The translations under genes were made by a program, and so were the position numbers. Shown here piece after piece: positions 8,584 through 16,867 of a DNA stretch of 34,339 nt (position 1 is its first letter; each line of letters begins with the position of its first letter). Source of the stretch: Methanosarcina sp. UBA293 (lineage in GTDB: Archaea > Halobacteriota > Methanosarcinia > Methanosarcinales > Methanosarcinaceae); assembly GCA_002499445.1 (NCBI GenBank), contig DALS01000045.1:1-34339 (forward strand). The letters run 5' to 3'. The notes beneath the pieces are model-generated. The model was not told the origin of the DNA. It worked only from the letters and a program-made list of their open reading frames with translations, and made no database searches.

Positions 8584-9495
8584 GTGAAGAGAAAATCAAT
8601 TCAAAGTATCTGCATAATACTTCTCGTGCTTGGGGCCACAGCTGCTCAGGCAGGTGCTGCGGTTTTTACTGTAGGGAAAAATGGAGAGGAAAATTATAGT
8701 TCCATTCAGGAAGCTGTCAATAATGCACAAAGCGGAGATACAATCATTGTCAGCCCTGGTGTATATTGGGAAAATGTAAACGTGGGTAAACAACTTTCGA
8801 TAATTTCGAGCAGTGAACAATCGGGCGACATGATAAACCGCACATATGTTATAGGTGCGACTCCAACAAATGATGTCTTTAGCGTTAGCTCAGACAACGT
8901 GACAATAAGCGGCTTCCATGTTATAGGGGGTCCAGGAATGGACACATACGAAGCCGGGATTTATCTTGATGGCGTGCAAAACTGTTCATTACACAACAAT
9001 ACTATGATCTTGAACAATGCAGGAATAAATCTCAATAATTCCAAGCGTAATTTCCTTTACAATAACTTTATAGGCCTTGGATTTATTGGAATTCTTCTTA
9101 CAGGTTCTAACGAAAATAGGCTGTCAGACAACGAGGTGATGACAAACAGCCAAGGAATCTTACTGGATAAATCTGCTAACAACATCCTTACGAATAACAG
9201 CCTGTACATGAACAAGTTTGGGATATATCTCAACACGTCATCTGGAAATGCAATTTATCAGAATAAGTTCTCTAACTTCCAGAATGCTTTAGATGAAGGA
9301 ACGAATACTTGGAACAGCAGTTCAGCAGGCAATTTATGGGATGATTATAACGGGAATGATACTGACGGAAACGGTATAGGAGACACGCCTTATGTTGTCA
9401 ATGAAACAACCAAAAGCATAGATTACATGCCTCTCGCAAATAACGTTTCCTCAAACAATATTCAGGAAAGTATGAGTGGAAACAATAATACCTGA
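8584..9495 (+). CDS. Secreted PbH1/NosD-like beta-helix protein
   Basis: This 303-residue protein starts at GTG 8584, eight bases after GGGGAG (8570-8575). It has a signal peptide (SICIILLVLGATAAQAGAA), then VFTVGKNGEENYSSIQEAV, the usual opening of NosD-like right-handed beta-helix proteins, and about six PbH1 repeats (LHNNTMILNNAGINLNNS, NRLSDNEVMTNSQGILLD and similar). It ends with the WDDYNGNDTDGNGIGDTPY block commonly found at the end of such proteins. It is a shorter paralogue of the minus-strand gene to its left, and the two share a GGGGRRTTTAG leader. It probably acts at the cell surface; the ligand is unknown. Confidence 0.82.
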   Translation: MKRKSIQSICIILLVLGATAAQAGAAVFTVGKNGEENYSSIQEAVNNAQSGDTIIVSPGVYWENVNVGKQLSIISSSEQSGDMINRTYVIGATPTNDVFSVSSDNVTISGFHVIGGPGMDTYEAGIYLDGVQNCSLHNNTMILNNAGINLNNSKRNFLYNNFIGLGFIGILLTGSNENRLSDNEVMTNSQGILLDKSANNILTNNSLYMNKFGIYLNTSSGNAIYQNKFSNFQNALDEGTNTWNSSSAGNLWDDYNGNDTDGNGIGDTPYVVNETTKSIDYMPLANNVSSNNIQESMSGNNNT

Positions 9496-9547
9496 ATATC
9501 GTAAATAGATAATCCAATAAAATGATCCGTTAAACCTTTACTAGTAT

Positions 9548-9578
9548 GATCTTAAAAATCTCCATTCTTTTTAAGATC
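9548..9578. terminator. Hairpin between convergent genes
   Basis: GATCTTAAAAA (9548-9558) and TTTTTAAGATC (9568-9578) form a perfect 11-pair stem with a 9-base loop, followed by a T-rich run. It sits between the PbH1 gene and the converging rnhB, and could serve both directions. Confidence 0.6.
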
Positions 9579-9683
9579 TTCTTTCTTTTCAAACCGCATT
9601 CTGTAAATTTTCTATAACACTCATTGAATGTTTTTTACCATCCAGCTTTTCTATCCAGCTTTTCTTTTGTTGTTCCAGGTTTC

Positions 9684-10355
9684 TCACTTCAAGTCAACCT
9701 TTCTCAGCTCTTCCCTGATGTTTTCTACAGTCTGCCAGGATTGTCTGACGATTTCAGGAAACTCTCCTGAATGTTCTTTTCCCCATTTCAACAGGAATTC
9801 TTTTGTCTTAGAGTCTGAAGGATAACCACTGCCAAAATCTACGCCCCATTCTTGTTTGAGTTCCTCGATGATCTCATCCCTGCGTACCTTTGCAATAATT
9901 GAGGCTGCCGAGACCACAGGATATACTGCGTCTGCCTGATGCATGGAAGTTATTTCGATTTCTTTTGCATGGGCAGGATTGGCTTTTGCATACTGCCTGC
10001 GAATGCTTTCAGCAAAACGTTCGGCTTTGACATCAGCAGCATCGGCATAAACGATGTCCGGACTCAGCTGTTCAAGCACTTTTGAAAAGCAAACCACCAT
10101 GATCTCGTTCATACTCATGATTTTTCGGAGTTCATCAATCTGGGAAGGGCTGACCTCAAGAATAAAAAAGCCATCCACATATTTCTTAATCTGAGCTGCA
10201 AGCTGCTCCCGTTTTTTCGGCGCCAGTTTCTTGGAATCCGCAACCCCCAGCACTTTAAGGATATGAACTCTGGATTCCTCAATTTTTACGCCTCCTATGC
10301 ACATGGGCCCGATTACAGGACCTTTTCCGGCTTCGTCTATTCCTGCGATCATCAT
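9684..10355 (-). CDS. rnhB: Ribonuclease HII
   Basis: This 223-residue protein matches archaeal RNase HII, which cuts the RNA strand of RNA-DNA hybrids and starts removal of misincorporated ribonucleotides. The N-terminus carries the signature GIDEAGKGPVIGP (Asp7, Glu8), followed by GVADSKKLAPKKRE, IVYADAADVKAERF and HQADAVYPVVSAASIIAKVRRDE. These contain the remaining acidic metal ligands. The length is normal for the family. ATG 10355 is preceded by GGAGG about 11 bases upstream; a second ATG follows at once and may be the real start. It is transcribed alone towards the PbH1 gene. Confidence 0.96.
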   Translation of the reverse strand: MMIAGIDEAGKGPVIGPMCIGGVKIEESRVHILKVLGVADSKKLAPKKREQLAAQIKKYVDGFFILEVSPSQIDELRKIMSMNEIMVVCFSKVLEQLSPDIVYADAADVKAERFAESIRRQYAKANPAHAKEIEITSMHQADAVYPVVSAASIIAKVRRDEIIEELKQEWGVDFGSGYPSDSKTKEFLLKWGKEHSGEFPEIVRQSWQTVENIREELRKVDLK

Positions 10356-10398
10356 TTTATAGCTGCCTCCTTATTTGAGGGAAGAGAGCTTTTTATTA

Positions 10399-10408
10399 CT
10401 TATAAAAG
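10399..10408 (-). promoter_or_regulatory. TATA-like box of rnhB
   Basis: CTTTTATAAG on the minus strand lies about 45 bases before the rnhB start. With the usual archaeal spacing this puts transcription start near 10378, leaving a short leader that contains GGAGG. Confidence 0.5.
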
Positions 10409-11031
10409 TAGGTAAAGGTATAGTTTACCCTACAGAACTTCTGAGATAATGAAAAACCCATTTAATAAAGCATTTACGGGTTTGAATGCCTTCCCTTGAA
10501 TCCTGTCAAAAATTTTAGGTCTTATTTGGGTCTTATTTAATGATAGTTCCTCTTTTACACGTTTTTCCCTGGATATTTTTTCTTTTTTTGGGGGCTTTAA
10601 TTCCTGCCTGTCTTCTTCTTTGGCAATTTCCGTTTAAATTTCTCCTGAAAGCTTTTTTAAAGAACTTGAGCAAAAATTCGTATTTTAAACCAGTCCTTTT
10701 TTGAAAAAGGTTGCTAGTCTGACGCTTCGTTTCTATGTATTCTCAACCATTTCCAAATTCACAAAACGAAAGCTGGAGTTTCATTTTTATAGGGTCACAC
10801 TTATTATTTCTACCGCGTATGTTTCACGAATTTTTATTAATTTTCATTGAAAAAAATAAAATAAGTATTTCAGATAGAGAAGGTACTCTGAACTCTGGAA
10901 ATCAATAAAATAAGCAAAAGTTAAAACGGTCATTAAATATACCTGAATAGAAATCTTTAAACAGTAAGGTCAAAGGTTAAACGAATTTCTCACTGGAAAT
11001 AAGAATTGAGCACACACCTTAAGGCTATAAA
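10409..11031. other. AT-rich intergenic region before the hsd operon
   Basis: About 620 bases between the divergent rnhB and hsdM genes. I see no coding frame or RNA gene. CCTTTTTTGAAAAAGG (10695-10710) is a small palindromic hairpin. ATTAAATATA (10932-10941) is a possible TATA box for hsdM, which would give a leader of about 70 bases. Confidence 0.5.
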
Positions 11032-13173
11032 ATGAATGAAAACAATTTGAACTGGATTGTCAATTTTATCTGGGGGATTGCAGACGATGTACTGCGAGAC
11101 CTCTATGTTCGTGGCAAGTACCGTGATGTGATCCTGCCGATGACTGTCCTGAGGCGCCTGGATGTGGTACTTGAACCTACAAAACAGGATGTCCTCGATA
11201 TGAAGGCAGCTCTCGACAGGGCAGACATAAGAAACCAGGACCAGCCATTACGCGAAGCTGCAAGGCAGGCTTTCTATAATACATCGAAATTTACCCTGAG
11301 GGACCTGCGTTCACGAGCAAGCCAGCAGCAGCTAAAAGCCGACTTTGAAGCTTATCTTGACGGCTTTTCCCCTAATGTCCAGGATATTCTTGACAATTTT
11401 GAGTTCAGAAACCAGATCCTGCGCCTTTCCAAGGCTGATGCACTCGGTAAGCTAATCGAAAAGTTTCTTGACCCATCCATTAACCTGAGCCCGAATCCTG
11501 TCCTGAATGGTAATGGTTCGGTGAAGCACCCCGGGCTTGACAACCATGGCATGGGTACTGTCTTTGAGGAGCTTATAAGGCGTTTCAATGAAGAAAATAA
11601 TGAAGAAGCCGGTGAGCACTGGACTCCGCGCGATGCTGTAAAGCTTATGGCGCGGCTTATCTTCCTTCCTGTAGCCGAAAGGATTGAATCAGGCACATAT
11701 CTGCTTTATGACGGAGCATGCGGAACAGGCGGCATGCTGACCGTGGCTGAAGAAGAACTGAGGCAGCTTGCAGAGGGGCGTGATAAGCAGGTCGCAACAC
11801 ACCTGTACGGCCAGGAGATCAACGCCGAAACCTATGCCATTGCCAAAGCCGATTTTTTACTCAAGGGGGAAGGCGATGCAGCAGACAACCTTGTTGGAGG
11901 GCCTGAATATTCAACCCTTGCTAACGATGCTTTTCCGGCACGCGAGTTCGATTTTATGCTTTCAAACCCGCCGTATGGCAAGAGCTGGAAGAGCGACCTT
12001 GAAAGGATGGGCGGAAAAAGCGGCATTAAAGACCCGCGTTTTGTTATTGAGCATGCAGGCGATCCTGAGTACTCGTTACTTACACGTTCCAGTGACGGAC
12101 AGATGCTGTTTCTGGTCAATATGCTCTCAAAAATGAAGCATGATACCAGACTCGGAAGCAGGATTGCTGAAGTTCACAATGGCTCTTCGCTTTTTACCGG
12201 GGATGCAGGCCAGGGTGAGAGCAATATCCGCAGGTGGATTATTGAAAATGACTGGCTGGAGGCAATTGTTGCCCTGCCTCTGAATATGTTTTATAACACA
12301 GGGATTGCAACCTATATCTGGGTGCTCACAAACCGTAAGCCTGAGCACAGGCAGGGCAGAGTACAGCTTATCGATGCGACACAATGGTACAGGCCTCTGC
12401 GCAAGAACCTGGGCAAGAAAAACTGTGAGCTGTCGGATGAGGATATCGAGAGGATCTGTGACACCTTCCTCGCTTTTGAGGAGTCAGAGCAGTCTAAAAT
12501 CTTCCCTAACGCGGCTTTTGGCTACTGGAAGGTGACAGTCGAAAGGCCACTGCGCCTTGCTGTTGACCTCACACCGGATGTGACCGACGCTTTCAGAAAG
12601 GCGTGCGCCGAGGCGGGAGAAGAGCAGCTTGCAGCCCTTGTCGATTCAGCGGCAGTACAGCTTGGTCCGGGCCCACACAATGATTTCAATTCTTTCCTTT
12701 CTTCTGTCGAGACCCTGGCGAGTAAGGCCGGAGTCAAACTCACATCCAAACGGCTCAAACTTCTTCAGAGCAGCCTTGCCAAGAAAGACGAGCTGGCTGT
12801 GCCTGTTATCAAAAAGGTGTTTAAGCCCGGAAAAGCTGAGGCCGATCCTCTGCACGGTCTCTTTGAAGCCACTGTGAATGGCAAGCTCTGTGTGGTAGAA
12901 AATGAGCCTGATACTGAACTTCGCGATACTGAGCAGGTGCCATTGCTGGAGGAAGGAGGTATAGAGGCTTTTATTCAGCGCGAAGTACTCCCGTATGCCG
13001 CGGATGCCTGGATCGACGAGAGCAGTATCAAAACCGGGTATGAGATCAGTTTCACCCGCTACTTCTACAAGCCACAGCCGCTACGTTCACTTGAGGAAAT
13101 CCGTGCGGATATTCTGGCGCTGGAGAAAGAGACAGACGGGCTGCTGGATGAGATCATTGGGAGAGGTGAATAA
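11032..13173 (+). CDS. hsdM: Type I restriction-modification DNA methyltransferase subunit
   Basis: This 713-residue protein is the HsdM subunit, which adds methyl groups to adenine N6 at sites chosen by HsdS. It has the N-terminal helical HsdM domain (NFIWGIADDVLRDLYVRG), the AdoMet-binding motif DGACGTGGM near residue 226, and the catalytic motif NPPYG near residue 312. The region WTPRDAVKLMARL is also typical. The C-terminal 200 residues extend past the methylase core, as in many large HsdM proteins. It opens a five-gene block, and its stop codon overlaps the next ATG by one base (TAATG). The Shine-Dalgarno sequence is weak (AAGG). Confidence 0.96.
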   Translation: MNENNLNWIVNFIWGIADDVLRDLYVRGKYRDVILPMTVLRRLDVVLEPTKQDVLDMKAALDRADIRNQDQPLREAARQAFYNTSKFTLRDLRSRASQQQLKADFEAYLDGFSPNVQDILDNFEFRNQILRLSKADALGKLIEKFLDPSINLSPNPVLNGNGSVKHPGLDNHGMGTVFEELIRRFNEENNEEAGEHWTPRDAVKLMARLIFLPVAERIESGTYLLYDGACGTGGMLTVAEEELRQLAEGRDKQVATHLYGQEINAETYAIAKADFLLKGEGDAADNLVGGPEYSTLANDAFPAREFDFMLSNPPYGKSWKSDLERMGGKSGIKDPRFVIEHAGDPEYSLLTRSSDGQMLFLVNMLSKMKHDTRLGSRIAEVHNGSSLFTGDAGQGESNIRRWIIENDWLEAIVALPLNMFYNTGIATYIWVLTNRKPEHRQGRVQLIDATQWYRPLRKNLGKKNCELSDEDIERICDTFLAFEESEQSKIFPNAAFGYWKVTVERPLRLAVDLTPDVTDAFRKACAEAGEEQLAALVDSAAVQLGPGPHNDFNSFLSSVETLASKAGVKLTSKRLKLLQSSLAKKDELAVPVIKKVFKPGKAEADPLHGLFEATVNGKLCVVENEPDTELRDTEQVPLLEEGGIEAFIQREVLPYAADAWIDESSIKTGYEISFTRYFYKPQPLRSLEEIRADILALEKETDGLLDEIIGRGE

Positions 13174-14042
13174 TGATCAACAGCAGGGAAAGACCCAAGG
13201 GATTTTCTGTGCGCCTGTTTCTTCCGGAAGGAGATCCGGATGGTGTCAAGACTGTAGAGAAGTCAAACTGGACAGGCAAAGGGCTGGTAATTCCAAGATC
13301 ATTGTTTGCTGAGACCCGTTTGCGGCCTGAACTTGGATGCACAGGTGTATATATTCTGGTTGGACCTGATGAAAACTCTCAGCTTCCTCGTGTCTATGTC
13401 GGTGAAGGTGATCCAATAGGCCCAAGGCTTGACCAGCATGCGAAAAATAAGGATTTCTGGACACAGGCAATTGGTTTCACAAGCAAGGATCAGAACCTGA
13501 ACAAGGCACACATCCAGTTTCTTGAGTACAAGCTTATTGACATGGCAAAGGCTGCAAAGAGATGCGTACTCGACAATGCCAACACGCCACAGCCTCCTTC
13601 GCTGTCAGAAGCAGATATTGCCGAAGCCGAAGGATTTCTTGCAGATGTTCTGCTGTGCCTGCCAGTATTGGGATATGGATTTTTTGAGTCACCTCCTGCG
13701 CCCACACCGACGACTCTCGAATTTATACTAACTGGGAAGAACATAACGGGCAAAGGGTACCAGGCGACTACAGGCTTTGTTGTGAAAGCAGGTTCACAGG
13801 CAGTCAAGAATGAGACAAAGTCAATTCAAGCATACCTGAGTGATATGCGCCGATCATTAGTTGAACAAGGCGTCTTTATTGACAACGGCCATTGCTATGA
13901 GACGATACAGGACTATACATTTAATTCCCCCTCAACAGCAGCAGGTGTGCTTCTCGGGAGGTCAGCAAACGGCCGTACTGAGTGGAAAACCGTTGACGGA
14001 CATACACTGAAGTCCATTCAGGAAGCTGAGGTGGATAAATGA
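13173..14042 (+). CDS. GIY-YIG nuclease-like protein with DUF4357
   Basis: This 289-residue protein has a GIY-YIG-type core: GVYILVG at 58-64, RVYVGEGD at 73-80, then Arg85 and His89, and Glu118 in QFLEYKLI. The order matches the two-strand core and catalytic Arg/Glu of GIY-YIG nucleases. The C-terminal part (about 190-289) resembles DUF4357: GKGYQATTGFVVKAGSQA, then DYTFNSPSTAAGVLLGRSANG and the final TLKSIQEAE. It lies between hsdM and hsdS, overlapping both (1 and 4 bases), so it is probably translated with them. Proteins of this type occur in type I restriction loci, but their job is not established. It may nick DNA, bind modified DNA or help the complex. Confidence 0.8.
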   Translation: MINSRERPKGFSVRLFLPEGDPDGVKTVEKSNWTGKGLVIPRSLFAETRLRPELGCTGVYILVGPDENSQLPRVYVGEGDPIGPRLDQHAKNKDFWTQAIGFTSKDQNLNKAHIQFLEYKLIDMAKAAKRCVLDNANTPQPPSLSEADIAEAEGFLADVLLCLPVLGYGFFESPPAPTPTTLEFILTGKNITGKGYQATTGFVVKAGSQAVKNETKSIQAYLSDMRRSLVEQGVFIDNGHCYETIQDYTFNSPSTAAGVLLGRSANGRTEWKTVDGHTLKSIQEAEVDK

Positions 14043-15484
14043 TTCACGACCTCAAGCCCTACCCCGCATACAAAGATTCTGGCGTTCCGTGGCTGGGAAA
14101 AGTGCCGGAGCATTGGGAAGTTCTTCCAAACCGTGCCCTTTTCGAAGAAGTAAAAGAACGAGATTGTCCTGACGAGCAGTTACTATCCGTAACCATTTCA
14201 CAGGGCGTAATTCAACAAACCGATTTACTCACCAATAGCTCAAAAAAAGACTCTTCTAATGAAGATAAAACTAAATACAAACTTGTTAAGCCTGGGGACA
14301 TTGCTTATAACAAGATGCGGGCATGGCAGGGAGCTGTCGGAGTTTCCAAATATAGAGGAATTGTAAGCCCTGCTTATGTGGTAGTCCATCCTAGAGACAC
14401 ACAAAATCCTAGTTATTTTCACTATCTTCTCAGAACACCTGCATTTGCTAAAGAAGCCGAACGCTGGTCTTACGGCATCACTTCCGACCAGTGGAGTTTG
14501 AGACCCGAACATTTTAAGATGATTTATTGTTCACTTCCTCCAAAAGAAGAACAATCCGCCATTGTCCGGTATCTAGATCACATAGACCGGCGCATCCGGC
14601 ACTATATCCGTGCAAAAAAGAAACTAATCAAGCTGCTGGAGGAGCAAAAGCAGGCAATTATCCATCAAGCTGTCACCCGTGGGCTCGATCCAAATGTTAA
14701 GCTCAAGCCGTCGGGGATAGAATGGTTAGAGGAGATACCAGAGCATTGGGAAGTATTACCACTCAAGGCATTATCCACTGTTCAATCCGGTATAACTCTT
14801 GGTAAACAATACCTTGGCCAAAAGCTTGTAGAATTCCCTTATCTACGCGTTGCCAACGTTCAAGAGGGTCATGTGAATCTTTCAGAAATTAAAACCATTG
14901 AAGTTCCAGCCGAAGAGGCAAAACGTAGTCGACTTCAAAAAGGTGACGTACTGATGACAGAAGGAGGAGATCCTGACAAATTAGGCCGTGGATGTGTTTG
15001 GGAAGGTCAAGTATCTCCTTGCTTACACCAGAATCATATTTTTGCTGTTCGTCCTAATATCAATCGTCTTAGACCTTATTATTTGGGAATTTTACTTAGT
15101 TCTCAATACTCAAAAGAATATTTCCTCAGGACGGGAAAACAGACAACTAACCTTGCTTCTACAAATAAGACAACAATAGGACAATTTCCTATTCCTCTTC
15201 CAAAAGTAGAAGAGCAAGACTTAATTCTTGACAAAGTTGAGAATGAATTAGAGGGAATTGAACGAGCTATGTCTGGAATATCTCGTGAAATATCCATCCT
15301 CCGTGAATACCGCACCCGCCTGATAGCTGACGTTGTAACTGGAAAACTGGATGTGAGAGAGGCAGCGGCGAATCTATCTGATAAATCAGATGAGATAGAA
15401 GTTGAAGACGATTTTGAGGAAGAAACAATCGAAGAAAGTCTAGAAGAAATCGTTACTGAGGAAATAGTTGAAGGTGAATTATGA
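14039..15484 (+). CDS. hsdS: Type I restriction-modification specificity subunit
   Basis: This 481-residue protein has two target-recognition domains. Each is introduced by a similar phrase (SGVPWLGKVPEHWEVLP and SGIEWLEEIPEHWEVLP) and followed by a conserved helical spacer (KEEQSAIVRYLDHIDRRIR; the second is more divergent). It reads the bipartite DNA target and docks HsdM and HsdR. The target cannot be predicted from sequence. The last 35 residues are strongly acidic (EIEVEDDFEEETIEESLEE). The start ATG overlaps the previous stop as ATGA, and its own stop overlaps the next ATG in the same way. A 14-bp direct repeat marks the two halves. Confidence 0.95.
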   Translation: MIHDLKPYPAYKDSGVPWLGKVPEHWEVLPNRALFEEVKERDCPDEQLLSVTISQGVIQQTDLLTNSSKKDSSNEDKTKYKLVKPGDIAYNKMRAWQGAVGVSKYRGIVSPAYVVVHPRDTQNPSYFHYLLRTPAFAKEAERWSYGITSDQWSLRPEHFKMIYCSLPPKEEQSAIVRYLDHIDRRIRHYIRAKKKLIKLLEEQKQAIIHQAVTRGLDPNVKLKPSGIEWLEEIPEHWEVLPLKALSTVQSGITLGKQYLGQKLVEFPYLRVANVQEGHVNLSEIKTIEVPAEEAKRSRLQKGDVLMTEGGDPDKLGRGCVWEGQVSPCLHQNHIFAVRPNINRLRPYYLGILLSSQYSKEYFLRTGKQTTNLASTNKTTIGQFPIPLPKVEEQDLILDKVENELEGIERAMSGISREISILREYRTRLIADVVTGKLDVREAAANLSDKSDEIEVEDDFEEETIEESLEEIVTEEIVEGEL

Positions 15485-16818
15485 ATATCAAACTGAAACC
15501 AGATGAGGAGAAGTTCCGGAAAGAGATCCGCGCCCAATTAGATAAGGTAAATGATCTATTAAAAGAACATCGCGTGGACGATGAGGTCCAAAAGCTCATA
15601 GAATCTATGGGAGACAACGCCCATAAGCTTCACATGTTACTCCAAAACAGGAATCTAAAACCACAGCATCATAGCTATATGAAAAAAAATCGGGAAATGG
15701 AAGAGGATGATCCACAATTTTACTATCATGTACATCCGGTTGAGGATCTATTGGCATACATTAAAGACAAAAATGCCAATGATGAAACTGAGGACCAAAC
15801 CATTGGACTAGAATTTGATTTCTGTGTATATTCAAACTCTTGGGGGCATGAAAATAATTACAGGATCAAGAGAACAAAAGACGGCTGGTATGTAAATTTT
15901 CTTTCTATTAGCGGTAACTGTGATAAGAGAGGGAATCCTGTCCTGTATGAAAATTTTAATCACGATTCTATTCAATATCCAAATGACTTTGGTAGTTGGC
16001 TGGAATGGCTTTGGGATCAGGCAGCTTCTAAAGGTCTGTCAAAGGATGAGGTGCAAACCGCGTTACAAGAACTTGCAGATTGGGTTAGTTGCACAGAGAA
16101 GAATGCACCTTCAGGCATAATATGGGACGGTTACTGTGAAACACCAGTCAAAGAAGAATCAATTAACACCGTTGTAATCACTTTTTTAGACGTTCTTGGA
16201 TGGAAAGGGATTTATCATCGGAAAACGGATTCTATCGCCACTCTCAAGAGATTTATAGAAGAAATTCGCTCTCAAGCAAGCATCTATCGGGGTAGTATCG
16301 AGTTAAATTCAAAAACCATAGAGGTAAGGAGTATCTCAGACACAATTGTACTATTTACTCCTTGCTTAAAAAAGGACGCCTTAAAAGTTATAGATATGCA
16401 TGGCATGCTGTGCAAGTGGATTATACCTCGCTCGATTGAATTAGAAATTCCAGTTCGTGGTGCGATATCCTTTGGAGAATTTGATACTGTCGATAACATT
16501 TTTGTTGGTAAGGCCGTTGATGAGGCAGCTACATGGCATGAGCTTGCTGACTGGATTGGTGTAATTCTCACTCCTTCTGCTGAGTATATTTTACAGAGCG
16601 ACAACAGTGAGTGTTGGGTAAAGTATAATCCCCCCATCAAAGCTCTACCAGGAATAAAGTTTCAATGTGTCAACTGGACAATAGATTGGGAACTTAGAGA
16701 AAAAAAGATTGAACGCCTAAAGGAAAAGTTTTGTCAACTTGGACCAATAATACCGGAAATTGCAGGTAAGTTTGCTAATACGCTGAAATTTATCGAATGT
16801 GCCAATCCAAAGACATAG
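15481..16818 (+). CDS. Nucleotide-cyclase-like protein in the restriction operon
   Basis: This 445-residue protein has no assigned function. Residues about 231-370 look like a class III nucleotide-cyclase domain: VVITFLDVLGW (Asp237), then SISDTIVLF (Asp287), then IPVRGAISFG (Arg326) and FVGKAVDEAATWHELAD. The two Asp positions fit the metal-binding pair. The Asn/Arg pair usual in the last helix of adenylate cyclases is not evident, so the product may differ or the domain may be inactive. The first 220 residues have a charged helical start and an unrecognised region with Trp-rich DFGSWLEWLWDQ. The ATG overlaps the hsdS stop by four bases, and 49 bases separate it from hsdR. No typical signal-activated effector is adjacent. 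Confidence 0.6.
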   Translation: MNIKLKPDEEKFRKEIRAQLDKVNDLLKEHRVDDEVQKLIESMGDNAHKLHMLLQNRNLKPQHHSYMKKNREMEEDDPQFYYHVHPVEDLLAYIKDKNANDETEDQTIGLEFDFCVYSNSWGHENNYRIKRTKDGWYVNFLSISGNCDKRGNPVLYENFNHDSIQYPNDFGSWLEWLWDQAASKGLSKDEVQTALQELADWVSCTEKNAPSGIIWDGYCETPVKEESINTVVITFLDVLGWKGIYHRKTDSIATLKRFIEEIRSQASIYRGSIELNSKTIEVRSISDTIVLFTPCLKKDALKVIDMHGMLCKWIIPRSIELEIPVRGAISFGEFDTVDNIFVGKAVDEAATWHELADWIGVILTPSAEYILQSDNSECWVKYNPPIKALPGIKFQCVNWTIDWELREKKIERLKEKFCQLGPIIPEIAGKFANTLKFIECANPKT

Positions 16819-16867
16819 AGTTCCCCATATGAAACCTAAACGCTGATAGCTCAGAGGAAGAATAGAC

